A stretch of 64,000 nt of DNA, from assembly GCF_002289565.1 (NCBI RefSeq), contig NZ_NTFY01000079.1, positions 1 to 64,000 of the forward strand, read 5' to 3'. Within the stretch, counting starts at the first letter, position 1. The number at the start of each line of letters is the position of its first letter. A program made the translations under genes and the position numbers. The notes under the pieces were generated by a model that worked only from the letters and a program-made list of their open reading frames with translations, searched no databases and was not told the origin of the DNA. Origin of the DNA: Rhodopirellula sp. SM50. Its GTDB lineage: Bacteria; Planctomycetota; Planctomycetia; Pirellulales; Pirellulaceae. Shown here piece by piece: positions 50,804 to 60,937 of the stretch.

Positions 50804-51565
50804 GTGGAAACGTACCGTCTTCAAAGAACGCTGACCGTCTTGGTGAGTTGCCTGATCGTCACCGGATCGATCGGGTTCGTGGCAATCGAAGGCTGGTCGT
50901 TTGCCGATTCGCTCTACATGACGATCATCACCATGTCGACGGTTGGCTTTGGCGAAACCAACGAACTGACGCCTCACGGTCGCGTGTTCACCTCGTCGCT
51001 GATCTTGGCCTCGCTCGTGTTGATGGCTTGCTGGACCGCGGGCATCACCAGTTTCCTCGTCAACGGTCAACTGAGTGGGCAGTTTCATCGCCTTAGGACC
51101 AAAAAGAAGATCAACCAAATGAACAACCACGTCGTCGTTTGTGGCGGTGGAGCAACCGCCCGCACCCTGATTCATCAATTGAAAGTGCAGGGCAACGAGA
51201 TCGCCGCGATCGTCAATGAGCCCGCTGAAGTTGGGATGACGCAGCGTTTTTTTCCGGACATTGCGTTGATCGAGGCAGATCCCAAATCCGAAATGGCGTT
51301 GATCGATGCCAATATCCTTGAGGCAGCCCACCTGGTCGCCGCAACCGAATCCGACTTCGACAACCTGTTGATCGTGATCAGCGGAAAAGGACTCGGCACC
51401 GAACTGAAAGTCATCAGTGTGGCTGAGAACCCCGAATTGGCCAACCGAATGCTGAAGGTGGGGGCCGATGAGGTGGTCTGCCCGCTGGTGATCGGCGGCG
51501 AACGCATCGCGTCGATCATCAACGAAAACGCCGGCAAACAAGAATCCGTGGTCGCCCCGGTGTGA
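50804..51565 (+). CDS. Potassium channel with TrkA-N (RCK) domain
   Basis: A 253-residue two-helix channel protein. Helix 1 is LTVLVSCLIVTGSIGFVAI. The pore helix and selectivity filter are IITMSTVGFGETNELTPHG (TVGFG). Helix 2 is SSLILASLVLMACWTAGITS. The cytoplasmic RCK/TrkA-N domain (about residues 106-225) starts NHVVVCGGGATARTLIHQLK. The C-terminal RCK half is missing. The start is a GTG at 50804 preceded by AGAGAG. It is paired with the HDOD gene; the gating signal is unknown. Confidence 0.93.
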   Translation: METYRLQRTLTVLVSCLIVTGSIGFVAIEGWSFADSLYMTIITMSTVGFGETNELTPHGRVFTSSLILASLVLMACWTAGITSFLVNGQLSGQFHRLRTKKKINQMNNHVVVCGGGATARTLIHQLKVQGNEIAAIVNEPAEVGMTQRFFPDIALIEADPKSEMALIDANILEAAHLVAATESDFDNLLIVISGKGLGTELKVISVAENPELANRMLKVGADEVVCPLVIGGERIASIINENAGKQESVVAPV

Positions 51566-52116
51566 AACTTCGATCGCCGCGACAACGGCAGTTTCGGGCT
51601 TTTCGCATCCCAAGGGGACAATTCGCGACATTCAGCCGGTTTCCGTTGGATTCGTGTTGGCCAATCCTTGCGGCGCGTGTACTCTCCCTACATCAGCGAG
51701 ACGGACAAGGCGCTCGCTGAGAGGATGGATCGGCCAGATCAAAACGAGAAACGTCATGGACGTTTGCTGGCCTACGCGAGCCGAAGCGTTGAGTTGGATG
51801 CTCAGCAGGCCGCGACTGCGAGTTTCGAAATGAACGAATTCGCGCCCCTTGCTGCGTTCATTCGGCCACGTTGGCCGCTCTTTGAAAGCTGATTGCATCG
51901 ATTCGATGCAACCCTCCCCGGGACTTTCTTGTTTGTCCGGGAGATCGAGCATTTCTTTCCATGCTGAAGTTGCGTCATGACATGACGCCATGAGCTGTCG
52001 GACATGTTTCGAAAACGCGAGTCGGTCTATCGAGACACGGCCACCCCAACACATCGGGATTCCCGCGGCAAAGTTGTTCCGCGGGACTCTCACACAAACG
52101 ATTGAAGAGACGTACG
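51566..52116. other. Long leader/upstream region of the helicase gene
   Basis: A 551 bp gap. Small frames such as 51668-51892 (plus) show no family or strong ribosome-binding site. No dispersed repeats are visible. A long 5' leader would fit a cold-responsive RNA helicase, but I see no specific element. Confidence 0.45.
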
Positions 52117-53400
52117 TTGAAATCATTTCAAGAATTGGAATTGTTCGAGTCACTGGAAAAACGATTGGCCGAATTGGACTACACCGTCCCGACCCCGATC
52201 CAAGCCCAAACGATTCCCGCCGCCATTGAAGGCAAAGACATCCTGGGTTGCGCCCAAACCGGCACCGGCAAGACCGCTGCGTTTGCGCTGCCGATCCTCG
52301 ACTACCTGGGGCACGAAGCTCCCCGCGCCGCCTCGGGACGCCCGCTGGCCTTGGTCCTCGCACCGACGCGTGAACTGGCCATCCAGATCGGCCAGAGCTT
52401 TCACACCTACGGAAAACACGTTCGGTTTCGCCAGACGCTGGTTTACGGTGGCGTGGGCCAAAACGAGCAAGTCCGCTCCCTGAACAAGGGCGCGCACGTC
52501 CTGATCGCTACACCGGGCCGATTGATCGACCTGATGGATCAAGGCCACGTGCAATTGTCGGACATCGAAATCCTGGTGCTCGATGAAGCCGATCGCATGC
52601 TGGACATGGGCTTCATGCCGGCGATCAAAAAGATCATCGCCAAGCTGCCCCAAGATCGGCAATCGCTGTTCTTTTCCGCCACGCTGCCTCCCAAGATTCG
52701 CGAACTGGCTGACCAGCTGCTGTTCAACCCGTTCCAAGTCAACGTGACGCCGAAAACCAAGAGCGTCGAACAGATCGACCAAAGTGTTCGCATGATGGAC
52801 CGCTGTGAAAAGGTCGATGAGCTCGTCAAGGTGCTCCGCGGCGAAGACGTGCTTCGCTCGATCGTTTTCACTCGCACCAAGCACGGCGCCAACGCGCTGA
52901 CGCGAAAGCTCGAAAAGCACAACATCTCCGCGACCGCGATTCACGGCAACAAGAGTCAAGCGGCTCGCCAACGGGCACTCAGCGCATTCCGAGAAAACCG
53001 CATCTCCGTCCTCGTCGCGACCGATGTGGCCGCCCGCGGGATCGACATCGATGACGTCACCCACGTCGTCAACTTTGACATGCCGATGGAACCGGAAAGC
53101 TATGTCCACCGGGTCGGCCGAACCGGCCGCGCCGGCGCCAACGGCATCGCGATTTCGTTTTGCACCGTCGACGAACGAGACAAGCTTCGCGAAATCGAAA
53201 AGCTGATCGACCAACCCTTGCGGATCCAAAACCCGGGCGCGAAATTGAACGACACGGCAAGCAAACCCAGCAAGTCGTCCAACTTCGGTGGCCGTAACGG
53301 ATCACGAAACGGATCGTCGTCGGCAAACGGAAACCGCCGCCCCAAAAAACGCTTCGGCAAAGGCGGCTGGAACAAGCGTCGCGCGACCGCAAAAGCGTAA
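52117..53400 (+). CDS. DEAD-box RNA helicase (RhlE-type)
   Basis: A 427-residue ATP-dependent RNA helicase. Motifs in order are Q (TPIQAQTIPAAIEGKD), I (CAQTGTGKTAAFALP), Ia (VLAPTRELAIQIG), II (EILVLDEADRMLDMGFMP), III (FFSATLPP), IV-V (VLVATDVAARGIDIDDV) and VI (YVHRVGRTGRAGANG). The tail is Ser/Asn/Gly/Lys-rich, typical of RhlE-group proteins that bind RNA. I prefer the TTG at 52117 (KSFQELELFESLEKRL), which has GAAGAGA upstream; a TTG at 52102 would add five residues. A 19-bp perfect palindrome lies just downstream. Confidence 0.93.
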   Translation: MKSFQELELFESLEKRLAELDYTVPTPIQAQTIPAAIEGKDILGCAQTGTGKTAAFALPILDYLGHEAPRAASGRPLALVLAPTRELAIQIGQSFHTYGKHVRFRQTLVYGGVGQNEQVRSLNKGAHVLIATPGRLIDLMDQGHVQLSDIEILVLDEADRMLDMGFMPAIKKIIAKLPQDRQSLFFSATLPPKIRELADQLLFNPFQVNVTPKTKSVEQIDQSVRMMDRCEKVDELVKVLRGEDVLRSIVFTRTKHGANALTRKLEKHNISATAIHGNKSQAARQRALSAFRENRISVLVATDVAARGIDIDDVTHVVNFDMPMEPESYVHRVGRTGRAGANGIAISFCTVDERDKLREIEKLIDQPLRIQNPGAKLNDTASKPSKSSNFGGRNGSRNGSSSANGNRRPKKRFGKGGWNKRRATAKA

Positions 53401-53433
53401 CGCTCAAGGCATGTAGCAACGCACGCCAAAGAA

Positions 53434-53490
53434 GTGGGATAGGCTTCCAGCCTGTCGATGCTGAAATGACTGGCTGGAAGCCTATCCCAC
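53434..53490. repeat. Perfect palindrome between convergent genes
   Basis: Two 19-bp arms (GTGGGATAGGCTTCCAGCC at 53434-53452 and its exact complement at 53472-53490) flank a 19 bp loop. It sits between the convergent helicase and dehydratase genes and could end transcription from both sides, although no T-tract is present. Confidence 0.88.
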
Positions 53491-53496
53491 GAGCGG

Positions 53497-55230
53497 TCAG
53501 TGAATGCCGGGCTCTTGGCCCGGTGAACGGCCTTCGAGAAAATCGAAATCACAGCCCCGGTCGGCTTGCGTGACATGCTTGGCATACAGGTGCCCGTAGC
53601 CGCGTTCGGGGATCAACATGCCCAGCTGTTTGGATTGGCGTCGGCGATCGATTTCTTCGTCGCTGACGTCCCAGTGAATCCGTCGGTTGGGCACATCGAT
53701 TTCGATGGCGTCGCCGGTCTCGACGAGCGCGAGCGGACCGCCGGCGGCACTTTCGGGTGCGATGTGCAACACGCAGGTGCCATAGCTCGTCCCGCTCATC
53801 CGCGCGTCGCTCAACCGCACCATATCGCGTACGCCTGCCTGCAGCAGTTTCTTGGGGATCGGCAACATGCCCCATTCCGGGAATCCCGGGGCGCCGAGCG
53901 GGCCGGCATTGCGGAGAATCAAGACGCTGTCCGCGGTCACGTCCAGATCGGGGTCATGCAACTTCGCTTTCATTTCCGGATAGTTGTCGAACACCAGCGC
54001 CGGACCGCGGTGGGTCAATAATTTCGGGTCCGCGGCGATCGACTTGATCACGCAGCCACTCGGCGCCAGATTCCCTTTTAACAAACACGTCCCACCGGCC
54101 GGCGAGACGGGATTGTCGCGAGTCCGGATGACTTCGTCGTCGATCGCTTCGGCACCTGCGATCTGCTCTCCCAGCGTGACGCCGCCCACGGTACGACAGT
54201 CGGTGTGCAGCAAATCACTCAGACGAGCCAGCAGTGCAGGAAGACCGCCGGCGTTGTAGAAATCTTCCATCAAGAATCGGCCGCCGGGGCGGATGTCGCC
54301 CAGCACCGGAGTGGTCCGCGACAGTGCGTCGAAATGATCAAGCGTCAGCTCAATGCCCAGCCGTCCCGCGATCGCGATCAAATGAACGATCGCATTGGTA
54401 CTGCCACCGATGGCCAGCGATGTCATCAGCCCGTTTTCAATGGATTCGCGGGTGAGAATGTCCGACGGTTTCAGATTTCCCCATGCCAGGTCCACGGCGC
54501 GGCGGCCGGTTTGGGTGGCCAGACGGTGGTGATCGGCAAACACCGCCGGTACACAAGCCGCCCCGCCGAGCGACATGCCCATCGCCTCGGTCACTGCAGC
54601 CATGGTGCTGGCCGTGCCCATCGTCATGCAGGTACCCGCCGAGCGGGCGATACAATTTTCGATCCCCTTCCAATCCTGGTCACACAAGTTGCCGGCAACG
54701 CGTTCATCCCAGTACTTCCAAACGTCACTGCCGCTGCCGAGTGTTTCGTTCTTCCAGCGGCCTTTGAGCATCGGACCGGCGGGCAGAAAGATCGACGGGA
54801 TGTCGGCACTGATGGCGCCCATCAACATCGCCGGAACGGTTTTGTCACAACCGCCCATCAACACCGCCGCATCGATGGGATGACAGCGCAAGACCTCTTC
54901 GACTTCCATCGCGAGCAGATTGCGATACAGCATCGTCGTCGGCTTCATCAACATCTCGCCGAGTGACATCACGGGCACTTCGACGGGAAAGCCGCCCGAC
55001 TGCAAGATCCCCCGTCGAACTTCATCGGCCCGATCGCGAAAATGCGAATGGCAGGTATTGAGTTCGCTCCACGTGTTCAGAATCGCGACGACCGGTCGGT
55101 TCTGATAATCAATGTCGTCCACCCCCATGCCCTTGATTCGCGAGCGATGCCCGAAGGACCGCATGTCGTCGGGGCCGAACCAGCGATAGGAACGAAGTTG
55201 TTTCGGATCATGGGAGGGAGGCTGGGTCAT
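53497..55230 (-). CDS. IlvD/Edd family dehydratase (sugar-acid type)
   Basis: A 577-residue Fe-S dehydratase. The N-terminus RSYRWFGPDDMRSFGHRSR resembles the L-arabinonate/sugar-acid dehydratase branch more than IlvD. Cluster-ligand regions are visible in ELNTCHSHFRDRADE, VLMGGCDKTVPAML and SAGTCMTMGTASTM. The C-terminal block RMSGTSYGTCVLHIAPE binds substrate. The likely reaction is dehydration of an aldonic acid to a 2-keto-3-deoxy acid; dihydroxy-acid dehydratase is less likely. I prefer the ATG at 55230; a GTG at 55242 adds four residues. Confidence 0.85.
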   Translation of the reverse strand: MTQPPSHDPKQLRSYRWFGPDDMRSFGHRSRIKGMGVDDIDYQNRPVVAILNTWSELNTCHSHFRDRADEVRRGILQSGGFPVEVPVMSLGEMLMKPTTMLYRNLLAMEVEEVLRCHPIDAAVLMGGCDKTVPAMLMGAISADIPSIFLPAGPMLKGRWKNETLGSGSDVWKYWDERVAGNLCDQDWKGIENCIARSAGTCMTMGTASTMAAVTEAMGMSLGGAACVPAVFADHHRLATQTGRRAVDLAWGNLKPSDILTRESIENGLMTSLAIGGSTNAIVHLIAIAGRLGIELTLDHFDALSRTTPVLGDIRPGGRFLMEDFYNAGGLPALLARLSDLLHTDCRTVGGVTLGEQIAGAEAIDDEVIRTRDNPVSPAGGTCLLKGNLAPSGCVIKSIAADPKLLTHRGPALVFDNYPEMKAKLHDPDLDVTADSVLILRNAGPLGAPGFPEWGMLPIPKKLLQAGVRDMVRLSDARMSGTSYGTCVLHIAPESAAGGPLALVETGDAIEIDVPNRRIHWDVSDEEIDRRRQSKQLGMLIPERGYGHLYAKHVTQADRGCDFDFLEGRSPGQEPGIH

Positions 55231-55300
55231 GGAGCGAGACACTGCTTAAGAAAGGAGTGGGGCGGGGAAGGGAAGGGAAGGGTAGAGCAGGGCAACTGCG

Positions 55301-55326
55301 ACCGGAGGGCTCGCGCCCTGCCGCTA
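55301..55326. repeat. Family A half-site overlapping the glnE stop codon
   Basis: The single arm ACCGGAGGGCTCGCGCCCTG then CCGCTA lies at 55301-55326. Its last three bases, read on the minus strand, are the TAG stop codon of glnE. The partner arm is missing. Confidence 0.8.
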
Positions 55327-58300
55327 GTCCTCAAACAGTCCGTCAAACAGTTCACGGTTGCTGGCTCTGGCTTGTTGGACCAACGCTTCGATCATCTTCG
55401 GATCGGATTCGTTCATCAAAAAGGCCAGATCGCGCATCTTGGATTCTTGATCGGGCAACTCATGACGTGCCGAAACATTCATCAGACGCAGATTGGCTTC
55501 GACGCGCCGCAGCGTACGATAGTTGTTGATCAGTCGTAGCGACGTGTCGGCGGGCAACAGATCGGCATCGGCCAACCGTTGGAGCGCATCGATCGTGCCG
55601 GTGGCGTGAATGTCGGGATGCAATCGAATATGTTCAAGCGTCAACATTTGGGCGACGAACTCGACGTCGACGGTTCCCCCGACGCCGCGTTTCAAGTTCT
55701 CTTCGCTGGCCGTTTGCTGCATCCGCAAACGCAACTCGCGGATTTCCTGAGCCATGGCGGGTCGCCACTCGGTGCCACGCAGGATTCCCAATAAGGTATC
55801 GCCGGCGTGCTTGCGGACGTGTCGTGAACCGGAGATCACTCGAGCCTTGCAGAGCGCCAACCGCTGCCACAACGGAGCCATGCCACGCTGGAACCGGTTC
55901 GTGAACTGGTCCAGCGAAACCGCCAGCACTCCTTCTTCGCCGGTCGGTCTCAGCCGTCCATCCAGCTCGTACAGTCGACCATATTCGCCGGGATGGTTGA
56001 CCCGCGACATGATCGCCGAGGTCAACTGATTGAAGAACTGGGCATTGGTGATCGTCTTGCGCGGCCCGCCGACACGTCGCTGGGTTTCGCCGTCGCCGGT
56101 GTACAAGAAAACGACGTCGAGATCGCTGTGGTAATTCGGCTCGCGTCCGCCAAACTTTCCCAGCGCCACCGCAATCAACTCCGCCGGCTGACCGTCCGGG
56201 CCGATCGGATCACCGAAACGCATCGCCAACTGTTCCTGTTCGTACTCGGCGACTCGCCGCACGCAGGCTTCGGCGGCGTCGGCGAGCGACCGGTGGGTCG
56301 CCTGAACGGACTCCTTGCCGAGGATGTCACGCACGCCGATCATCAGATGCGCGCTGTTTTTGAAGCCGTGCAAGACCACGTCGATGTCGGTGGCACGTCG
56401 ACACAGATCGATCGAACGTGCGTCCAACCGCTGGGCCGAGGGCAGACGATTCATCAGCAACGAATCGATCAACTCGTCGATCATGCCGGGCATCTCGATC
56501 AAGATGCGACTCAGATACGGCGTCGCGGCGCACATCCGAATCATCAACTGCATCGTTGCGCGATTGGTTCCGAACAATTCCCAAAGACTGGATTTGCCGC
56601 CGATCGATTCGGCCACGTCGGCCAGCGTCACCAGCGTCCGGTCGGGGTCGGGCGTGGTCGCGATCTCCGCCAACAGGTGAGGCGCCAGCGAGGCAAGAAA
56701 ATGGCGACAACGTCGGCTGGAAAGAAACTGGATGGATTCGGTCGCCAGCGAATTGAGGTGCTCCATCGCTCGATCGGGATCACGCAGCGAATGACGCGAC
56801 AGGGTTTGACGAACCAATTCGGGATCCGGTGACGGGTCGAGCACCAGTTCGGTCTCGATCGCAAAATCCTGTGGGGAATCCGAATCCTCATCCGAAGGCG
56901 CGTCGACCATCAGGTGATTGAGCACTTTCCGGTTCAGTTGGAAGGTCTCGCGCAACTGGGATTGGAACCGTTCCAGATCGCCGGATTTTCCTTGCGTGTC
57001 ACGGATACCGAGATGCCAGGCGACGCGTCGCCGCATCAGATCATCGTTCGGCAGGCAACTGGTCGAACGGCCGAACATCACGGACAACTGATGCTGCAAT
57101 CGACAGAGACGGGCATAGCCCTTGGACAACAGACTGCCCTCTTGATGCGTCAGACAACCTTCACGCTCCAACGCGTTGATCGCTTCGGCCGTGCTGCCGA
57201 CACGGACGGACTTGATATCGCCACCGTGCAACAGCTGAAGGAACTGGATCATCAATTCGATATCGCGCCGACCGCCGGGCGCCATCAAGACATCGTCACC
57301 CTCGGAATGCTGCAAATCAAAGCGACGTTGCAGTTTTCGCCGCAGCGAACGCACTTCGGCAAAGTCTTGTCGACTCATGAACCGCCGATAGATCCAAGGT
57401 TCCAGTCGGCCCAGGAAATCGTTCCCCAATGAATGGTCCCCCGCGACCACCCGAGCCTTGGTCAATTTGATCCGCTGCCACGTCCGCCCCTCCGATTCCA
57501 ACCGTCGGGCGGTTTGCGAACTGCTGCCGATGACGACATCCGACCCGAGCGGTCGAAACGAGGTATCGATCGCGATGTTCAGCGCCGCGGCGTCTTCGGA
57601 GCTGACCAGCGCAATCACATCGGCGACCACCTGCTGAACGAACTCGCGATGCGATTCATTTTTTTCTTCGATCGCGTCGTACAAGAACAACAACTCCAAG
57701 GGGCTGCCGTACCCCATCTCCGTTCCGCCCAAGTGTCCCAAACCGATCACGGCCAAACGGACGGTCTGGCCGTCGATGCGCCGCGGCAACCCGACGCGTT
57801 CGGTTTGACGCCGAAGCACGAATGTCAACGCCGCCTCCAAAACCGCATCGGCCACAAAGGCCAGTTGTTGGCCGACGTGATCGGGACTCAGATCGCGGAC
57901 GAATTCGCCATAGGCGATGCGAACGATTTCGCGGCTGGTGAATTTCCGGATCGCCAACGCGGCTCGATTGGGGCTGTCGAGCCGATCGAGTTCGGCGACC
58001 AATTCGTCGACCAGGAACTTTCGCTCGGCCGGCTGACCATCACTGGCCCGCATCAAATCGAAACTTTCCGGATCGGCAATCAAACGATTGGCCAACGTTT
58101 GGCTGGTGGCGAAGATTTGCAGCAAGGCCGACAACGCCGCCTCGTCGCGCTCAAACAACGACAACAGCGACGTCGGCGAACGGCTGGCCGTGATGAAACG
58201 ATCCAGGTTCTTGACGGTCGCGTCGAGATCGTCCAGTTCGTCGAAGTGACGCTGCAAACGATCGCGCAGGATTTCCAACAGATCCGACGGCGCACCACAG

Positions 58301-58437
58301 TTCCAGATCGACTGTAAATGTTGGCGGGTCGTAGCCCAATGGTTCACCCGCCCGGCGTCGATCCAATCGAAGGCGGAGTCGTCGGCGCCGGGGTGGTCCG
58401 AGGGCTGGTTGGTCGAAGACGGCGGGGGCGGCTTCAC
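55324..58437 (-). CDS. glnE: Glutamine synthetase adenylyltransferase GlnE, N-terminal domain degenerate
   Basis: A 1037-residue GlnE, which adenylylates and deadenylylates glutamine synthetase under PII control. The C-terminal transferase half is intact: GGREPNYHSDLDVVFLYTG with Asp772 and Asp774, then GTVDVEFVAQMLTLEH. In the N-terminal (adenylyl-removing) half the equivalent motif, usually GGxELNxSSDIDLIF, reads GGTEMGYGSPLELLFLYD. Both Asp positions are changed (Pro246 and Glu248). The segment GRRDIELMIQFLQLLHGG ends that half. The protein is slightly longer than the usual 940-1000. I infer a GlnE that may only adenylylate, or deadenylylates poorly. Confidence 0.92.
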   Translation of the reverse strand: MKPPPPSSTNQPSDHPGADDSAFDWIDAGRVNHWATTRQHLQSIWNCGAPSDLLEILRDRLQRHFDELDDLDATVKNLDRFITASRSPTSLLSLFERDEAALSALLQIFATSQTLANRLIADPESFDLMRASDGQPAERKFLVDELVAELDRLDSPNRAALAIRKFTSREIVRIAYGEFVRDLSPDHVGQQLAFVADAVLEAALTFVLRRQTERVGLPRRIDGQTVRLAVIGLGHLGGTEMGYGSPLELLFLYDAIEEKNESHREFVQQVVADVIALVSSEDAAALNIAIDTSFRPLGSDVVIGSSSQTARRLESEGRTWQRIKLTKARVVAGDHSLGNDFLGRLEPWIYRRFMSRQDFAEVRSLRRKLQRRFDLQHSEGDDVLMAPGGRRDIELMIQFLQLLHGGDIKSVRVGSTAEAINALEREGCLTHQEGSLLSKGYARLCRLQHQLSVMFGRSTSCLPNDDLMRRRVAWHLGIRDTQGKSGDLERFQSQLRETFQLNRKVLNHLMVDAPSDEDSDSPQDFAIETELVLDPSPDPELVRQTLSRHSLRDPDRAMEHLNSLATESIQFLSSRRCRHFLASLAPHLLAEIATTPDPDRTLVTLADVAESIGGKSSLWELFGTNRATMQLMIRMCAATPYLSRILIEMPGMIDELIDSLLMNRLPSAQRLDARSIDLCRRATDIDVVLHGFKNSAHLMIGVRDILGKESVQATHRSLADAAEACVRRVAEYEQEQLAMRFGDPIGPDGQPAELIAVALGKFGGREPNYHSDLDVVFLYTGDGETQRRVGGPRKTITNAQFFNQLTSAIMSRVNHPGEYGRLYELDGRLRPTGEEGVLAVSLDQFTNRFQRGMAPLWQRLALCKARVISGSRHVRKHAGDTLLGILRGTEWRPAMAQEIRELRLRMQQTASEENLKRGVGGTVDVEFVAQMLTLEHIRLHPDIHATGTIDALQRLADADLLPADTSLRLINNYRTLRRVEANLRLMNVSARHELPDQESKMRDLAFLMNESDPKMIEALVQQARASNRELFDGLFED

Positions 58438-58975
58438 GGAGGAATCGTCCTGAGCGAGGAATCGGAATCAATAAGGAAGCGCCTACCGCCACGCCACGGC
58501 GGTTCCCCCCGCGACTGCACAACGCTGCACGATCGCTGTACGACGATTCAACAGAACCGGTCGGCCTGGCAAAAAAGCAAGGGAACTCTCCGTGGCATGC
58601 CCTAGTCTAAATTCCTGAGGGTTTTCCGTTAAGTCCGTGTCCGGTGACCTACCTTTGACAGACACCGGCTCAGCCAGGGGGCAAACGCGATCGTCAGGTT
58701 CAGTGAACCGTTCGGTCCCACAGCACCCCGGCCTTCATTGCTGCTGGCGCCAGGAGGCCCATTGTTGCCACGTTGGTTGAGTTTTTGCGACGCCCCATCG
58801 TGGAGATTTCGCAACACCCCACGCCCGACTCCTGCCGGTCTCATTGACGCAAACCCCACCCCACAAACGACTTGCAATGCTACACACGACATCATCGACG
58901 GGGGTCGGCATCCTGGATGCTGTACCCCTCCCGGACCAGAACGAATATTCCAAGCCGGGATCAGAGGAGAAGTTG
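58438..58975. other. Divergent region between glnE and rpoD
   Basis: A 538 bp gap containing the promoter regions of glnE and rpoD. TTGACA occurs at 58656-58661 but has no matching -10 at the usual distance. The rpoD frame is open up to 58844, yet conservation and a strong ribosome-binding site point to the ATG at 58976, so a leader of unknown length is likely. No dispersed repeat is seen. Confidence 0.5.
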
Positions 58976-60553
58976 ATGGGAACCAGGATTAGCGGACGTA
59001 GCTTGCAAGACGATTCCTTCGCCGCAGAAGAATCGGTGGACCGCCGCTCTCGCGTGATGGGAGACGAATTCGCCGACCACCACCTGGAAGAGGCCCCCGC
59101 CGACTCGCGTGGCGTCGCCGACGAAATGGACGGCGACACCGATCCGACCGAAGACCCGGTGCGAATGTACTTGATGCAAATGGGGCAAATCCCTTTGCTG
59201 ACCCGCGACCAAGAAGTCTCCGCGGCCAAGCAAATCGAACGCACCCGCGACCGTTATCGCCACTGCATGCTGGCGACCGATTTCATGCTGCAAGGCTCCC
59301 TGAAACTGTTGCAGCAGGTCCGCGACAAGCAATTGCGATTGGACCGAACGATCGAAGTCAGCGTGACCAACGCCGTCGAAAAGAAGGCGATCATGAAACG
59401 GATCGTGCCCAACGTCCGCACGCTGGAACATCTGCTCAACCAAAACAAGGTGGACTACTTCACCGCGATCAACAAACGATTGCCGATGCGTCAACGACGT
59501 GCGGCTTGGAAAAACCTGGTGATCCGCCGAAACAAGGCCGTCCGCCTGGTCGAAGAAATGAATCTTCGCACTGGTAAACTGCAACCGATTTTCCAAAAGC
59601 TGGAAAAATCGTCGCGGCGGATGAACGAGATCCGCAAACAACTTCGCGAAGGTTCGTCGTCGGACCTGCCCGGCATGCCTTCGGAGAAAGAACTCCGCAG
59701 CGAACTGAGCTATCTGATGCGGATGACCTACGAGTCGCCCAAAACGCTCGATCGCCGCGTCTTGTCCTGCGAAGCCCTGCGTGAAGATTACGAAGCGGCC
59801 AAGCGAGTCCTGTCGGCCGGCAACTTGCGACTGGTCGTGTCGATCGCCAAAAAGTATCGCAACCGTGGGCTGTCGTTCTTGGATCTGATCCAGGAAGGCA
59901 ACACCGGCCTGATGCGAGCGGTCGACAAATTTGAACACGCCCGCGGATACAAATTCAGCACCTACGCGACGTGGTGGATTCGACAAGCGATCACCCGCGC
60001 CATCGCCGACCAAAGCCGAACGATTCGTGTGCCCGTTCACATGATCGACACGATGAACAAGATCCGCCAAATCACCCGCGATCTGGTTCAAGAAAACGGA
60101 CGCGAACCGACGGCCGAAGAAGTCTGTGCCCGCAGCGGCCTGAGCCTGGACGACACCCGCGTGATCTTGAAGATGAGCCGTCAACCGCTGTCGCTGGACC
60201 AACCCGTCGGCGACCACGAGGACAGCGTCTTCGGCGAGTTCTTGCAAGATCACCGCGACGACGATCCGTTGCTGGAAACCAATCGCCAAGCCTTGAAGGC
60301 TCAGATCGATCTGGCCATGGAAACGCTGAACTACCGCGAACGAGAAATCTTGCGACTGCGTTACGGCCTGGCCGACGGTTACACCTACACGCTGGAAGAA
60401 GTCGGACGGATCTTTCAAGTCACCCGCGAACGCGTCCGCCAAATCGAAAGCAAGGCGGTTCGCAAACTGCAACAACCGTATCGCGCTCGATCCTTGGCCA
60501 GCTTCCTCGACGGAGCCGACTTGGCACTGATCGAAGGCGGCGAACCGGTTTAA
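58976..60553 (+). CDS. rpoD: Primary RNA polymerase sigma factor RpoD
   Basis: A 525-residue sigma-70. Region 1.2 is [20 protein letters not shown]. Regions 2.1-2.4 are [20 protein letters not shown], then [20 protein letters not shown]. Region 3 starts [16 protein letters not shown]. Region 4 has [18 protein letters not shown] and [20 protein letters not shown]. An extended non-conserved linker of about 150 residues separates regions 1.2 and 2. I chose the ATG at 58976 because GAGGAGAA lies 6 bp before it. It probably serves housekeeping promoters. Confidence 0.95.
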   Translation: MGTRISGRSLQDDSFAAEESVDRRSRVMGDEFADHHLEEAPADSRGVADEMDGDTDPTEDPVRMYLMQMGQIPLLTRDQEVSAAKQIERTRDRYRHCMLATDFMLQGSLKLLQQVRDKQLRLDRTIEVSVTNAVEKKAIMKRIVPNVRTLEHLLNQNKVDYFTAINKRLPMRQRRAAWKNLVIRRNKAVRLVEEMNLRTGKLQPIFQKLEKSSRRMNEIRKQLREGSSSDLPGMPSEKELRSELSYLMRMTYESPKTLDRRVLSCEALREDYEAAKRVLSAGNLRLVVSIAKKYRNRGLSFLDLIQEGNTGLMRAVDKFEHARGYKFSTYATWWIRQAITRAIADQSRTIRVPVHMIDTMNKIRQITRDLVQENGREPTAEEVCARSGLSLDDTRVILKMSRQPLSLDQPVGDHEDSVFGEFLQDHRDDDPLLETNRQALKAQIDLAMETLNYREREILRLRYGLADGYTYTLEEVGRIFQVTRERVRQIESKAVRKLQQPYRARSLASFLDGADLALIEGGEPV

Positions 60554-60574
60554 GAGACCGTCCCGACCGCGTGA

Positions 60575-60937
60575 CTACTTGCGGCGGAACGCTCTGGCCA
60601 ACGCCGAAACCGTGATCAATCCTCCGACGATCGGAATCGCCGGAATGATCAACTTGGGCTGGGCGGCAAGCACCACCAGCGCGATCACACCGATCACCGG
60701 TGCACTTGCCGGCAACCATTTGGCCGGTCGCTTCAGCGAAGGCCAAGCCAACCACAGCGCCCCCAGCACCAACCCGATCCGCCCGCACGCGGCCGCCACG
60801 AACTCCCCGGTGCTGCCGGATCCAAACCACCACGCCAACAGCGACGCGCTCAACATCGTGATCGCCAGCGCCAGCGTCATCCTGCGTCGGATCTCAGACG
60901 GCGAGTTCGGTTGCGATGTTCTTTCACGACGAGGCAT
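60575..60937 (-). CDS. Small membrane protein of unknown function
   Basis: A 120-residue protein with a basic N-terminus (PRRERTSQPNSPSEIRRRMT) and about three or four membrane helices (LALAITMLSASLLAWWF, AACGRIGLVLGALWLAW, VIGVIALVVLAAQ, IIPAIPIVGGLITVSALA). The ATG at 60937 lies inside the end of the permease gene (14 bp overlap), so the two are coupled. No family is recognised. Confidence 0.72.
   Translation of the reverse strand: MPRRERTSQPNSPSEIRRRMTLALAITMLSASLLAWWFGSGSTGEFVAAACGRIGLVLGALWLAWPSLKRPAKWLPASAPVIGVIALVVLAAQPKLIIPAIPIVGGLITVSALARAFRRK

Noticed and set aside
51668-51892. Small plus-strand frame upstream of the helicase gene
   Set aside because: No ribosome-binding site, no family resemblance, and it overlaps equally poor frames on the other strand.
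58961-60475. A 504-codon open frame antisense to rpoD
   Set aside because: Same effect of codon bias; the sense strand encodes complete sigma-70 regions with a strong ribosome-binding site.
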